Assembly (NCBI GenBank): GCA_009809945.1 | Contig: WTPW01001561.1 | Location: forward strand, 50,474 to 114,473 | DNA: 64,000 nt | Reading direction: 5' to 3' | Source: Gigaspora margarita | Taxonomy: Eukaryota > Glomeromycota > Glomeromycetes > Diversisporales > Gigasporaceae | In this document: piece by piece, positions 22,848 to 35,027 of the stretch | How positions within the stretch are numbered: the first letter of the stretch is position 1 | How the letters are laid out: every line of letters begins with the position of its first letter | Position numbers and translations under genes: made by a program | The notes under the pieces: generated by a model | Databases searched by the model: none | What the model saw: only the letters and a program-made list of their open reading frames with translations | Told to the model about the DNA's origin: nothing

Positions 22848-24616
22848 TCAGTCATCTGATTGTCACACAATATTAAATGTAAATTTCATCTATATGAAAT
22901 TTTAAAAAATTATATATAAAATTACTATAAACTTTGAAGCAATGATGTTTCTCAACCTACATATTAATTTAAAATTAAATATTGCGATTACATAGAGCAA
23001 AAGAAGGCGAATAAAAAAACCTTTCCTGCCAAACATAACTTTACCAAAAACCAGTATTTTTTGATTTTAAAATGAAAAGTATATGTAAAATCATGCTCTG
23101 AACAACTTTACTTAGTCGGCGGAAGTGGGTTACCTTGTTAGAAAAATGGTTATCTATGTACTAAAGTTAAAATTTATCATTTTTCATTATTGAACTTTTT
23201 TCCTTATTAGGTAACCTACTTTGGGCTCTTAAGCAAAGTTGTTCGGCATGTAATTTTACATCATATTTGAGGTTGAAACGTGCTTTATGGACGTTTTCTA
23301 AATGAAAAATAGGGTTAAAGTTAGAAAAAAAAAATTTTCTAAAAATATTTTTTTTCTAACTTTAATCCTATTTTTTATTTAGAAAACGTCCATAAAGCGC
23401 GTTTTAACCTCAAATATAATGTAAAATTACGTGCCGAACAACTTTGCTTAAGAGCCCAAAGTAGGTTACCTAATAAGGAAAAAAGTTCAATAATGAAAAA
23501 TGATAAATTTTAACTTTAGTACCTAGATAACCATTTTTCTTACAAGGTAACCCACTTCCGCTGACTAAGTAAAGTTGTTCAGAGCATGATTTTACATATA
23601 CTTTTCATCTTAAAATCAAAAAATATTGGTTTTTGGTGAAGTTACATTTTCGTTTTGTGCAAAAACAGCAGAACTGTGGCTTGGAAGAAAAGGTTTTTTT
23701 ATTCGCCTCCTTTTGCTCTATGTAATCGCAAAATTTAATTTTAAATTAATATGTAGGTTGAGAAACATTATTGCTTCAAAGTTTATAGTAATTTTTTATG
23801 TAATTTTTTAAAATTTCATATAGATAAAATTTAAGGGTGTGGCGATCTAGAGAAGTGGCCAGATTGTCACCCCCAAGCAGCAGGTCTAAAGTTCAAATCC
23901 CACTGACGACGATAACGAAAAATAGGCCTGTGTTATGGTAACTGTGGCTCAATATCGGTTGGGTAAGAAACCTATAACCTTGGTTCCACTATCTTGAATG
24001 GGAGCTCGCGGGCGCAATCAAATCCAAGGAACCAGAAAAACAGAAACTCGTTTGGAAAGTCCTGATTAAGGAGGTAGATTAGGATCTCTGACGGCGCTAC
24101 CATAAAAAGAGGTTGATGCCGGGATTCGAACGAACCTTAAAAGGGCAAGGGAGGTATCTAGCAGTTCGGAGTAATTCGGACTGCAAGTGTCGGTATAATG
24201 CAGATATGTCGGTTACTGAAATCTATGAATAACTATGAAATAGGACGTGGCTGTTCAATAGTAATCCTCCCAGTTTAAAGACCAGTGCAGACAGGTCGCA
24301 CTTGATTTTCTTAAGTGGAAATGGAGTGATGTCAGACTTTGGAATTAAATATTGGTTGGATCATTAGTAGGAATCAGAGGGTTTAAATAGGCAAATTCTG
24401 TAGTTGGGTTGTAGGTATAGCAGCTAGTGTAGAACCTTCAGGCGGACTACTTAAATTAGGCACCAAAAGTGTACGTGTGGCTAGTTGTAACCTTGTTCTC
24501 AAAAAATGTACTCCAATTTAATATATTCTAATAAAGTATTGGCGAGGCTGTCGAAGTTGAAAAAAAAAAAAAAAAAAATATAGATAAAATTTACATGTGA
24601 CAAATCGGATGACTGG
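22848..24616. mobile_element. ~1-kb foldback element interrupted by a SINE
   Basis: Ends TCAGTCATCTGATTGTCACA and, as complement, CCAGTCATCCGATTTGTCAC are flanked by TA (22846-22847, 24617-24618). Arms match the element at 2141-3187, including GGTAACCTACTTTGGGC and CTTAAGCAAAGTTGTTCGGC blocks. Without the SINE and one copy of its target duplication it is 1009 bp. Its arms are more alike than those of the 2141 copy, suggesting it is younger or has been homogenised. No transposase. Confidence 0.75.
23834..24577 (+). mobile_element. tRNA-derived SINE-like retroposon, 744 bp
   Basis: Perfect 16-bp target duplications ATATAGATAAAATTTA flank it (23818-23833, 24578-24593) and it ends in about twenty A. 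The first ~75 bases are tRNA-like: TAGAGAAGTGG matches an RNA polymerase III A box at all but one base and AGTTCAAATCC matches a B box, at tRNA-like spacing. The rest of the body is unrelated to tRNA and has no open frame. It is long for a SINE. A second copy is reversed at 15914-16871 and a fragment lies at 26778-26832. Intact target duplication and tail point to recent insertion. Confidence 0.85.
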
Positions 24617-24894
24617 TATGTAAAAGTTTAAATTTTTTATATATAGTAGATATAAAAGTGGGTATAAAATCTAAAAATTTTGGGATAGATTTTTTTCAAA
24701 TCTTATAATCTTATTTCCTCTCATATTATATTTAATTGCCTAGGATCCTATTCTTACTATATTAATTATGCAAATAATTAAAATTTTACAATAATTACAA
24801 AATTGACAATTATGCAAATGATTATTAAAATTTTTATATTCAAAATCAGATTTTGAATATGAATATTAAGAAGCAAGCTATAATAATAATAAAA

Positions 24895-26430
24895 AGAATA
24901 AAGGATCTTCCATAACTCTATCTGCTAATCACCTGTACCAACAAATGCGCTAATACTTTAGAAGTAAAGTTTCAAAGAAAAAGTAGAAAAACTTAGGAAA
25001 ACATGCTCCTAGACAGCTATTATTTAGGGATACAGCCAACTGAGTATCTGCTAATAGCTTTAGAGTTTGTCACTCACTGCTTAGGCCTTGGCACTTGTCA
25101 TTTAGAAGTAAAGTTCATAGACTACCTGCTGACAAGCTTAGAGTTTATCACTCACCAAAACAGCTAGGATTTGAAAACAAGAAGTTCTTTGCGGCTCTCT
25201 GATAGAAATGGAACTTTACAGGAAGAAATACTGTTCTTACTTAGGCTACAAGTGAACTTCCTTTGGTGTTGCTAGTTTGTGAAGAATTTTTAAAAAAAGG
25301 GGGTGATTTGGTTTACCCCCTTCAAAAGATCTGCAGTATTTACTACTCCCAAAAAGGAAAGATACTGACTATATTGGATACAACTGTCATGAGTGGCTTG
25401 GAAACAAGTAACATGAACTGACATGCAAGAACTCTTGGGGAACCTTAGGGATGTTAAGTGGTTCGTTCAGTTCAGTTTCGGTCCAGTCCCATAAAGTTCA
25501 AAGAAAAAAATGAACTGAACTGAAGTTTATAAACTTCAGTTCAATTTTAAAGTTTAAACTTGAGTTCATAAACTTAAAGTATGAACTTGAGGTTAACTTT
25601 GAAATTCAAACTCTAGTTCATGAACCTAAGTTCACTAGAGCTATTATCCGGTAAGAAATAATTATCCAGGCAGGTCAGATATTGTCTGACCTGCCTGGAT
25701 AATTATTTTTTTACTTAGTCACGATAAATGTTAGATTTATAGTTGTTAGATGAAACCTCGAAGTTTCATGCTAATAAAACTACGTACGTACTAACAAATT
25801 AAGATTGCATCATAACTTGCTGTACAATAGAATCATATGACTTTGCTGTAGCTTTGGTTGACAAAATGTCTTTCTAAGCATGCATAATATGTATGTACGT
25901 ACGTTCATACAAAGATTCGACATGCCGTATTACAAATTATATTTAATTTACTGATAATTTCTTTATCATATGTATTACGATTTTGTTATAACCGGGTTCA
26001 TATAAACTGAGTTTTCAACCCAGTTTTATAAGCTAAGTTTATAAACTGGGTTTATAAATCAGGTTTATAAACTAGATAATAAAACTGGTTCAAGAACTTG
26101 TCGTTAATTTTTCTTTGAATGAACGGCTAAAAAGAGTAGTTTGAACCAGGTTTAGACCCAGTTCATTTGAACGACTTAACATCCCTAGGGAACCTGCTGG
26201 AAGAAGATTCTAGAAGCTCTTGGTTCAAGCAGTCCAGTTTATATAACTGCTTTTCATTTAACATACTGGGACCTAGACTGGTTAGAATAGACTAGGTTTA
26301 CGATATTAACAATTTTTATTTTGAAGTCTGACAGGTTATTCGTAACCTTGTTCAGCTAACATTGGGCCTCAAATAAAGATTGAGTGTAGCGAAAGGCCAT
26401 CATGAAGTTCAAGCTTCTTTTTCGTCAATG
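24895..26430 (+). mobile_element. Headless retroposon copy, split by an hAT element
   Basis: The order of conserved blocks follows the copies at 40805-41949 and 45244-46221: ACTCTATCTGCTAATCAC near the start, CTATTATTTAGGGATA, AGTTCATAGACTACCTGCTG, AGAGTTTATCACTCACC, CCCTTCAAAAGATCTGC, and TCTGACAGGT near the 3' end. The hAT element 25446-26187 with its duplication interrupts it. The 3' end is not sharply defined. No open frame of note. Confidence 0.55.
25446..26187. mobile_element. Non-autonomous hAT element, 742 bp
   Basis: A perfect 8-bp target duplication GGGAACCT flanks it (25438-25445, 26188-26195). Ends TAGGGATGTTAAGTGGTTC and, as complement, TAGGGATGTTAAGTCGTTC differ at one base. 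Subterminal regions are packed with GTTCAGTTC, AAACTTCAGTTC and AACTGGGTTTATAAA words. The middle is unique AT-rich DNA. The perfect duplication and matched ends suggest a recent insertion. No transposase. Confidence 0.85.
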
Positions 26431-26589
26431 GATATTATAAATATTATTCTCTTTTGTATGTAATAGTATTTAATTTTAATAAAGTATAAAGAGCAAGGTC
26501 TCAGCGGTGTTTAAAATTCAAATCTAAAGTTATGTTCTCAAAAGAGCATAAATTAAATTTTTATTGTTCTCAAAAACTTTTTAGTATTC

Positions 26590-26595
<6 letters not shown>

Positions 26596-26624
<29 letters not shown>

Positions 26625-26674
26625 TTATTTTTTTTTTTTTNNNNNNNNNNNNNNNNNNNNNNNNNNNNNNNNNN
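26596..26674. repeat. (AT)n microsatellite, poly(T) and assembly gap
   Basis: TATATATA for about 26 bases, then T-rich sequence, then 34 N at 26641-26674. The gap follows sequence that commonly defeats assembly, and its true length is unknown. Confidence 0.9.
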
Positions 26675-26777
26675 TTATTTGTTAATGTCAAGTACAGGAA
26701 TAGGATAGTAAGTTACAATTATATCAGCATAATATAAAGAAATACTATATTTAAAATTCCTAACTAATCATCTACTA

Positions 26778-26832
26778 ATCTATGCAATAGGACAAGCCTA
26801 TCACTTGCAGTCAGGGCTAACCATTAAACTGC
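26778..26832 (-). mobile_element. Fragment of the tRNA-derived SINE
   Basis: Words such as GACAAGCCTATCACTTGCAG and AGGGCTAACCATTAAACTGC align with the reverse copy at about 16320-16370. No ends or tail; a small relic inside the hAT-like element. Confidence 0.5.
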
Positions 26833-27567
26833 TACAGAAAAAAGATGTAACATTTCATCTCATACTTTTCTATTTTAGACTAAAAGATTAAATTTTTAGT
26901 TTAAGAAGGCTAGAGGAAACCAATTCATTATATATTAAATATATTGAACATTAATTTTTAAAGAATGTTCATATTCTATACTTACAATTTGCATACTAAG
27001 TTCATGCTTATCTATTATTAATTTTTTATAATTTTTTAACATAATACAATATATTATACAATTCAATTTCTAATAATTTTGTTAAAACTTCAAATGCTTT
27101 CTATATTTAATTATAATAAAACAAGACTTTCTACTATTGGTTAAGAGTAGAGTACAAATTTCAATTTTATATAAAATTGATTGTAGATTAACTTTGTGTA
27201 TCCAATTTATATAATATTATATTATTTACATGTAAACATCATATGATTTGACCAAGCATTCTACAAAAATTTAATTATATATAAAGTTGATTTTTTTAAA
27301 GCAATGGATATTGCACAACTTTATTATTATAACCAAACTATTCAAAACTACCTATTATATAAATTTTATACAAATTGGTCAAGATCTTAAATAAATTTAT
27401 CAGAAGCATTTTTTTATTTACTATATAAAAATCTATATACCACATAGATCATATAAAAAATGATCTATATTCACCCTACCCTTAATATAATAAATTAGAA
27501 TACAATTACTTTGTTATTTAATTATTTAAACTTTATAATAACAAATACTTTATATTTTACTTGCTTA

Positions 27568-27720
27568 GGACCATGTCATTAATCATCTGATTATTTTTTA
27601 TTAGAGGCCTACTCCCCCTTCTCCCCTCTTTAATATAGATTTGTCAGGTTCCTATATATAATTTCAACATTTTTTACTTCCCTTTCCCCCTAAAAAATCA
27701 CCAGATTTTTGTTACTCCCC
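27568..27720. mobile_element. Tourist-like MITE (C-rich family), copy 1
   Basis: 153 bp flanked by TTA on both sides (27565-27567, 27721-27723). Ends GGACCATGTCATTAATCA and, as complement, GGGGAGTAACAAAAATCTGG are an imperfect inverted repeat. TTA duplications with GGG-type ends are the mark of PIF/Harbinger (Tourist) MITEs. Inside are two CCCC-rich tracts, striking in this AT-rich DNA. Other copies: 27730, 39551, 48728, and reversed at 55256. Confidence 0.75.
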
Positions 27721-27729
27721 TTAGTATTA

Positions 27730-27871
27730 GAACCATGCTATTTATTATAAGATTTTTTTTATCAAAGGCCTATTCCCTCTACCTTTACTTATAAAAAATG
27801 TCAGGTCTTTATTAGTAAATTTCAAAATTTTGACTTCCTTTCTAGAAATTACCTGATATTTGATACCTCCC
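27730..27871. mobile_element. Tourist-like MITE (C-rich family), diverged copy 2
   Basis: Starts GAACCATGCTATTTATTATA after a TTA at 27727-27729 and ends ATACCTCCC before a TTA at 27872-27874. It lies six bases after copy 1 in the same orientation and is the most diverged of the five, so it is probably the older insertion. Confidence 0.6.
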
Positions 27872-28311
27872 TTAGCATATCATTTGATACTAATTATTTA
27901 TATATAATATCTATATAATAATACTACTCTCTATATAAAAATATAAATATTTTATTTTAAAATCTTTAAAGGCTATTTTCTTAAATATTTATTTGTTATC
28001 ATATTGTAAACTTTAAACATATATACTATATATAGTATGCATGTATGTACAATGTACATATGTACATACATATATATATTTATGCAGAATTTGTCATGTT
28101 CAAATTATATTATCAAATTGATGAACATTTTATATAATTTATTGTTCTTATTAATAAATCTAGAACATAAAAATTTTATAAATGTTCTCTTTGAGAACAT
28201 TTCAAGAAAATAAAATGTTCTCAAATAAGAAAACCTTTTCTAAATATTAATGTTCTTAAAAAAACTCAAATGTTCATTAAGAACCATAAGAACATTGAAT
28301 TTTAAACACTG

Positions 28312-28877
28312 TGTCTCGGTTATAAAAATAGAAAAAAAGCTATAATAATAATAGATTAATAATCATTTTTTATAATATTGTAATTATAGTTAATATTTTA
28401 AAATCTGAATAAAGACTAAATAAAGCATATTAATGTTAAATAACTTGCAATTTCTTAATTAGTTATATTTAAAAAATTACTATAATTAATCGTATAGATT
28501 TCCATATTTATATAATACAAAAGTTTGGTAAATTTACATTATTTATTAGAAATAAAAAATTAAATAATTGGATCTAATCATAAATAGCATCAGCTTATTA
28601 AAAAAATTTTAATATCAAATAAAATAAGTTTTAATCAAACTTATTATATTATTTTTATTATTTTAACATTGTTTTATTTTAATACTTAATTATTGACAAT
28701 TTGTTAAATTAAAAAAAAAAAAGAAAAAAATTTTTTTAATAATTTTGTAGTTGTATAAGATTATATGATACAAGTGCATCAATATGTATATAATAAAGAT
28801 ATAATAAAATTGAATTACTAATTATAAAAAAATTAAGCTTCAAAACAAAATATTTTGTTTTTTTTACTATATACTAT
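28312..28877. other. Gene-free AT-rich stretch
   Basis: Simple AT-rich sequence without open frames, element ends or RNA genes. Confidence 0.5.
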
Positions 28878-29075
28878 ATATATACTGTATTCCTCCAAAA
28901 ATAAGCACCCCAAAAGTAAGTACTCCTATAATTAATATATACTTAAAAATAAGCACCCTTTATATAATAAAATAAGCAACTAAATATCAAATCATTCAAA
29001 TTATTAGTTGAAATTATACCCAAAAATAAGCCCTTCTATAGTAAAAAAAGGTGCTTATTTTTGGTAAAATATAGT
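28878..29075. mobile_element. MITE with AAAAATAAGCACC ends
   Basis: Left TACTGTATTCCTCCAAAAAT followed by AAGCACC; complement of right ACTATATTTTACCAAAAATA followed by AGCACC. It resembles the AAGCTACC family at 1026-2009, with CACC replacing TACC. About 200 bp, no gene. Confidence 0.55.
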
Positions 29076-29174
29076 AAATAGAACTTGCTAAAACACACTA
29101 CTAGTGTTCAACACCATTATGAAAATTATTATCAAAAAATAACTAAAAAAAATAATCCAAAATTAAATTTAATA

Positions 29175-29285
29175 GATACTGTATAGTGTGGACTATAGTA
29201 CCCCCATATCAAAGTATCGTACTAACTTGGAATTTGCCCATGAAATATAACATACCTGGGGTACTATAGTTCATGCTGTATGGTA
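29175..29285. mobile_element. Small MITE with GAACTATAGTACCCC ends
   Basis: TGGACTATAGTACCCCCATA on the left and, as complement of the right, TGAACTATAGTACCCCAGGT, with CTGTATAGTG/CATACAGCAT outside them. About 110 bp, probably TA-duplicating. Confidence 0.55.
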
Positions 29286-30117
29286 CTAAGTTAGAAAATA
29301 GTTAAGAGTTAGAATGAAATATAGTAAATAGTAAAGTTTTGCAAAGAATTTTTTTTAAAAAACAAAGAGTGGTTTTATAAATAAAATTTTGAGTTAGAAG
29401 ATATTTTTTTAAAAAAAAATAGCAAAACAACTAAAAATTTTAAATTATATCTAAGAATTGATATAAATGTACCCATAGGCACATTAAATTTTTGGTATCC
29501 TTTATTTTATCATATGATATTACAAAAACCATAATACCAATATAGGTTAGGGTTAGAATAAGAACTATGTTAGAGTTAGGGTTTAGTTATTATATAGTAA
29601 AATCACTTAAGGAAAACTTTTTATTAATGCACAGAAGGTGGTTTAGTATGCAATTTCTTGTGAAATAAGCGATTTTTGTCAAAACAAACGTTTTGTTTTG
29701 AATTTTTCTGATCATGTAATATTATGCTGATCTTAAATTTTATAGCAATCTATAGGTCACATGATAGAGTATGTGTACCTTCAAGTACATATAAATAAAC
29801 TCTATTTCTAATATTTATATTATACTATATTTAAAAAATTTAATTAGTAAAAATCATTATAGTTTGAATACTAGTAGTATATTTAGTAATCTTGATTTTT
29901 TTTTAAGGTAAGGTATTGCCTTGATAACTTTTATTAAGCTTATATTTGTGTATATTATATTATACAGTATTATACTCTATTAAAACAACAGACTCAAATA
30001 TTCTTGACTATCTGTGATTTAAACCTACCAGAGTTTTTATACCCTACCTTCTGTACAATCTAGATTTTTGGTACTACTTCTTATTTTGTTATTTCACTAA
30101 CTTACTATATTCCCCGC
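29286..30117. other. Gene-free stretch with TTAGGG-like words
   Basis: 29545-29590 contains GGTTAGGGTTAGAATAAG and GAGTTAGGGTTTAG. 29345-29400 resembles 37945-38010 (GAATTTTTTTTA, then TGGTTTTATAARYAAAATTT). Probably remnants of a foldback family related to 37744-38155. No gene. Confidence 0.45.
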
Positions 30118-31999
30118 TAGTGTTCCTAGGTCCAGTTTGGATTAGTCCGGTCTGGGTCTGGTCTGGGATCGGACCATACTCAGACTCCAAATTTTACTAA
30201 TTTCAGACTTCAAACCAGACTCAGACTCAATTATGAGTCTGGTCCGGGTCTGGTCCGAAGTTTGGCGGACTAGTCCGAGTCCGAACATACTTATATGTAT
30301 TTTTTGATGCTAAACAAGTTTACTTAGTGCAAAAACTTAGACTTAATTAGTAAAATTTTATGAATAATAAGATTTTATGTAATTTTATTAATAAAATTTT
30401 ATAAAATCTTACAATACACAAATTTTTATTAATTAATTCTAACTTTATGCACTAAGTAAACTTGTTCAGCACCTAAAAATACATCAGATCGACAAAGTTA
30501 TTTTTGTTTTGCTTGAAATTTAGAGAATAGATGCATAATATTGGATTTTTGATCAAAAAAGTCAAATTTAAGCAACTTTCTCCAAATTACAAGTAAAAGA
30601 AAAGCANCACNNCNGTTTTAATNTATTTTTAGTTGTTGAACAAGTTTACTTAGTGCATGTAGTTAGAATTAATTAGTAAAATATTGTGATTTGTAAGATT
30701 TTATAGAATTTTATTAATAAAATTCTATAAAATCTTTATTTTTCACAAAATTTTACTAATTAATTCTAACTACATGCACTAAGTAAACCTTTTCAGCACC
30801 TAAAAATACATTAAATCGGCAGTGTTGTTTTTATTTTACTTGTTATTTGAAGAAAGGATGCTTAAATTTGACTTTTTTGATCAAAAATCCAAAATTATGC
30901 ATCTATTCTCCAAATTACAAGTAAAATAAAAATAATACTGCCTGTTTGATGTATGTATAGGTTCTGTTCAAGTTTAATTAGTGCATTAAATTAGAATTAA
31001 TTAGTAAAGTTTTGTGAATCATAAGATTTTATAGAATTTTATTAATAAAATTCTATAAAATCTTATGAATCACAAAATTTTACTAATTAACTCTAACTTC
31101 ATGGACTAAGTAAACCTTTACAGATCCTAAAAATACATTAAATCGGCAGAATTGTTTTCATTATACTTGAAATTTGGAGAAAAGTTGCTTAAATTTGACT
31201 TTTTTGATCAAAAATCCAATATTATGCATCTGTTCTCTAAATTTCAAGCAAAATAAAAATAACTTTGTCAATCTGATGTATTTTTAGGTGCTGAACAAGT
31301 TTACTTAGTGCATAAAGCTAGAATTAATTAATAAAATTTGTATATTGTAAGATTTTATAAAATTTTATTAATAAAATTACATAAAATCTTATGATTCATA
31401 AAATTTTACTAATTAATTCTAAGTTTTTGCACTAAGTAAACTTGTTTAGCACCAAAAAATATATATATGTATGTTCAGACTCGGACTAGTCTGCCAAACT
31501 TTTGACCAGACCTGGACCAAACTCAGACTTGACTAAAAAGTCTGAATATAAAAGTTTGAGTCCGGTCCGAAAATCAGACCAGACTCAAACTTGACTAAAG
31601 TTAGGGATGCATCGGTCCTGAAAAAGACTAGTCCAGGACCAGTCCCGGACTAGGACCGATAAGGACCGTGGGACCATTAAAGGACCGGTCCTGGGGCTGG
31701 TCTTTGCAAACATAACTGTGATATTTGTATCACCCAATCAAATTTCTTGATCAGGTGTAACATAAATCATATGATGATTGTTTACATCTGACAGTAAATA
31801 ATTATGTCATTTTTGGCCAATAAAATCTTATGCATTAATATCGATGTAATCATTAAAGGACTGTTATAGGACCGAAGGACGGACCGGACCGGGACTGTAA
31901 ACACTATGATAACGGTCCTTTTAGGGACCAGACTGGGCTGGACTGAACTGATGCATCCCTAACTAAAGTCTGGTTTGAGTCTGGCCCATGGGAACACTA
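30118..31999. mobile_element. hAT-like element with four internal palindromes
   Basis: Ends TAGTGTTCCTAGGTCCAG and, as complement, TAGTGTTCCCATGGGCCAG are flanked by TTCCCCGC (30110-30117) and TTTCCCAC (32000-32007), 6 of 8 matching. The subterminal zones are dense in GGTCTGGTC/CAGACTC words. The interior consists of four related palindromes (about 30300-30480, 30625-30805, 30960-31130, 31280-31455), each bounded by AACAAGTTTACTTAGTGC and its complement, separated by CAAGTAAAATAAAAATAA-type spacers. A younger hAT element sits at 31602-31961. No transposase. Scattered N occur near 30607-30624. Confidence 0.7.
31602..31961. mobile_element. Nested non-autonomous hAT element, 360 bp
   Basis: A perfect 8-bp target duplication ACTAAAGT flanks it (31594-31601, 31962-31969). 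Ends TAGGGATGCATCGGTCC and, as complement, TAGGGATGCATCAGTTC agree at the first twelve bases and most others. GGACCGG/CCGGTCC words fill both subterminal zones. It landed in the right subterminal region of the element 30118-31999 and is therefore younger. No coding capacity. Confidence 0.85.
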
Positions 32000-32011
32000 T
32001 TTCCCACTTTT

Positions 32012-32868
32012 CATATATTGCTGATTCTATACTTCAAGTAGGTGCAGGGCCTTGCCTAGACAATTGTATCCTTATAGTTACTTTCTAAATATTGGTGTCC
32101 TGAGATTACCTATATGCTAATAAAGGGGTACTTGTGCAATGCTTTGCTCAACAACTCTTAGTAGTCTATCATCTATTACTGCAAATATTCTATATGGATT
32201 GGTTAGCAGATACTTCCTCTAAAGGTAGATGAGCACTAGTTATATTGCATAACTAGATAGGTACAGCTACTCCCAACTAGATTTTATAATATATTTCTGT
32301 GCTATTTTCAACTTTCTTGTAGAGCAGTTAGTGTTCTACCATTAATTAGACCATGAACTTTATTTCATATATTGTACTTTCTACTAGATGATTTGTTATT
32401 TGTTCGTATCTCCAATTTGTAAATCTGCATCTATAGTAGTAGCTTTCTTCCTATTTAAGTTTGGTTCTGATGCTAGAGGTGTTTCTTATCTGGCTGGGCC
32501 AATTCTTTACTACAAATCCCTTTGTGTTCACTACTTTTCTACTATTCAAGTTTGTATTACAGTCATGTTATCCTCCTAATCAAGATCCCAAGACTGCTTT
32601 AGAGTTGTTGGTGCTACTTTGTATTTTCTCACCAAGAATTTATGTGTGCAACCTTTGAAGAGCTAAATATTCTGTGACAATGGTCATGCATAGTATCAAC
32701 CCTCTATATTGGATCTCTTTTTGGAAATTCTGAACCAAATTCATACTTTACATGAACTTTCACAGGGCATGCTTCCAAATATTCCTAAAAACTGCTTCTA
32801 GTAGAATTTTTGAACCAGAGGCTTTGGCTATAGTCTAGACCACTAAACTATAGAGCCCCAACCCATTT
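32012..32868 (-). mobile_element. SINE-like sequence with tRNA-type head, second family
   Basis: On the minus strand from about 32866 the sequence has TAGTTTAGTGGTC, a good A box (one change in the core), and TGGTTCAAAAATTC, a B-box-like block, at tRNA spacing. The downstream body (toward 32012) has no poly(A) tail or recognisable target duplication, so the extent is a guess. Two overlapping plus-strand open frames at 32388-32658 have no family features and are taken as chance. Confidence 0.45.
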
Positions 32869-33052
32869 AGTAAACTTGATATAAATTACTATAATAAATT
32901 ATAAAGTAAATAATTTAAAAAAAACTTTAATAAAATTTTTTACTTTATTAATAAAATATTTAAAATATTTTTTATTAATCTGATAATTTATTAATTATAA
33001 TATATTTTTTTATTAATCTAATAATCTACTAATTATATTAAATTATTTGTAA

Positions 33053-33948
33053 GGGGTCTTCTAGAAATTACGTAATATTTTTTACTAATAAATTTCAAAA
33101 TTTTACCCNACCCACCCACACCTGATACTCTATTAGCCAATCAAATTTTATATTTTTTAAAATTTATTTATATATTTCAATTTATGAAATTGATAATAAC
33201 TNTTGCTCTACTGGACCAATTTAGATGATTTAACTACCAAAATGTTTGTCTCGCTGAGACGATTCTAACAAGCCCAAAATCATTAAAATATAATCACAGG
33301 ATCCCAAGATTGTTCAACTTTTGTGTAATTATAATAGTAATTTTTTAAATTACTAAGTAAATTTTGAATAGCTTTTGATCTACTGGCCCATTTGGATAAT
33401 TTAACTACCAAAATATTCATCTCAGTGAAACGATTTTAACAAGCCCAAAATTGCTAAATTCTAATCACTGAATTCCAAGATCGATAAAGATTGTATTATT
33501 TGTCTAAACAATACAAATCTTTATTAATCTTAGAATCCTGTAATTAGAATTTAGGGATTTTGGGCTTATTAGAATTGTCACTAAGATGAACATTTTGGTA
33601 GTTAAATTATCCAAAATGGGCCAGTAGGTCAAAAGTTATTCAATATTAAAAAATTTACTTAGTGATTCTAAAAAATTACTATTATTAATATTACACAAAA
33701 GTTGAACGATTTTGGGACCCTGTGATTAGATTTTAACAATTTTGGGCTTGTTAGAATCATCTCATTGAGATAAACATTTTGGTAGTTAAATTATCTAAAA
33801 TTGGTCCAGTAGAGCAATAGTTATTAATAATTTATAATTTTATACTTTTGGCCAGAATTATAAAAATTTGACTAGAATTATAATTGTAACTAATATTTTT
33901 GGGACCCTATCCACCTACCAAAAAATTATATAATTTCTGGAAGCCCCC
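33053..33948. mobile_element. Harbinger-type foldback element, 896 bp
   Basis: TAA flanks both ends (33050-33052, 33949-33951). Ends GGGGTCTTCTAGAAATTA and, as complement, GGGGGCTTCCAGAAATTA match at 16 of 18. The arms contain a module reading GACGATTCTAACAAGCCC and TAACTACCAAAATGTTTGTC, present twice per arm, also seen at 36571-37523 and 47905-48020. No transposase. Confidence 0.7.
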
Positions 33949-35027
33949 TAAAGCATTAATATATCATTACTATCAAATTATTACACATTTTCAAATTGTA
34001 AATTTTTGGTTCTAATTTTTGTATCCGGAGTATCTAATTTTTTGGCAATTCTTATAGTTCGTAGTTTTATATCAATCTACCAACCAATAAAATCGTAGTT
34101 ATATTCAAAATATGATCAATGTACTAAAACTAATATAGCATATGATCAGTTATTATGCTTTAAACTTTTAATTAATTATATAACCCAAATTATGTTATTG
34201 CAATTCAAATTTATTAGCAATTTGTTGATTATAATAGTACCAAAATAGCCTAAACCGCATAAAGTTGTGTATCAATTTTGTAACAAAATTCTTTGGGAAA
34301 TTTTGTCATCTGACCAAATTAGCCAATTCAATTGCTATTCGATGCAATTTCTGACTGATCACTACATTTATACTAAATATAAATTAATAAGCCCTAATGA
34401 TCTTAATATTATGTTATTTCCTATTTTTCTAATTGTTCATTATGGGATTTTCACTATTATTTTGAACACAACTTAATTCAAACTCAACAGAAAAATTACC
34501 TCTAGTTATTAATTAATAAAATGAGAGAATAACTCATTTATTTTTTGCTACAAGGGAATAATATTTATATATTTCTTCAGATTTTTTCTCTTTAGTTCCT
34601 ATCAGAGCTAAAAAAATCTGAGAAAATATTTCATTATTCTCTACTTTGCAGAGAATAAATAGTACTTATTTCAGAATTAGTAAAGCATTACTATATTATT
34701 ATTATTACACATTTTCAGGTCAGAAAATTTATATATGGAATTTGTATATGCATTTTAGACTTTGGTTGTAAAAATTTAAAATTTGTCATAGTTCGCAGAC
34801 TCTACAACCCAATCTCAGATACTGGATAGCACTTTGCACCACCTATCACACTAGTTTATAACTAATTATATGCCAATATTTTGGGCTTATATAAATATAT
34901 AAAGATAGTGAAGGTAAGTAAATATTAGTAAGATTGGTTAAAGTAGATTTTTGTTAAAAAATTGGAAATGGTAAAATTGTTTGTTGTATGTTATTAAATT
35001 TTTGAATAAGTTTTTTGGTTTGGTAGT
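33949..35027. other. Gene-free AT-rich stretch
   Basis: A 69-codon open frame at 34267-34476 has no recognisable motif or splice-joined partner and is not called. 34600-34680 carries a small inverted repeat around AAAAAATCTGAGAAAATA. Nothing else seen. Confidence 0.45.

Larger units (their letters stand above)
26505..28311. mobile_element. hAT-like element, 1.8 kb, containing an assembly gap
   Basis: Left CGGTGTTTAAAATTCAA and complement of right CAGTGTTTAAAATTCAATG are hAT-like ends. Flanking octamers GGTCTCAG (26497-26504) and TGTCTCGG (28312-28319) agree at 6 of 8. Both subterminal zones repeat ATGTTCTCAAA/GAGAACATT. It contains an (AT)n and poly(T) run followed by 34 N, a SINE fragment, and two Tourist-like MITEs. 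No coding capacity seen. Confidence 0.6.

Noticed and set aside
23834-23910. Functional tRNA gene
   Set aside because: A/B boxes are present but no acceptor stem pairs, and the head is fused to a long body with poly(A) and a target duplication, as in a SINE. The same applies to the heads near 16870, 32866 and 42312.
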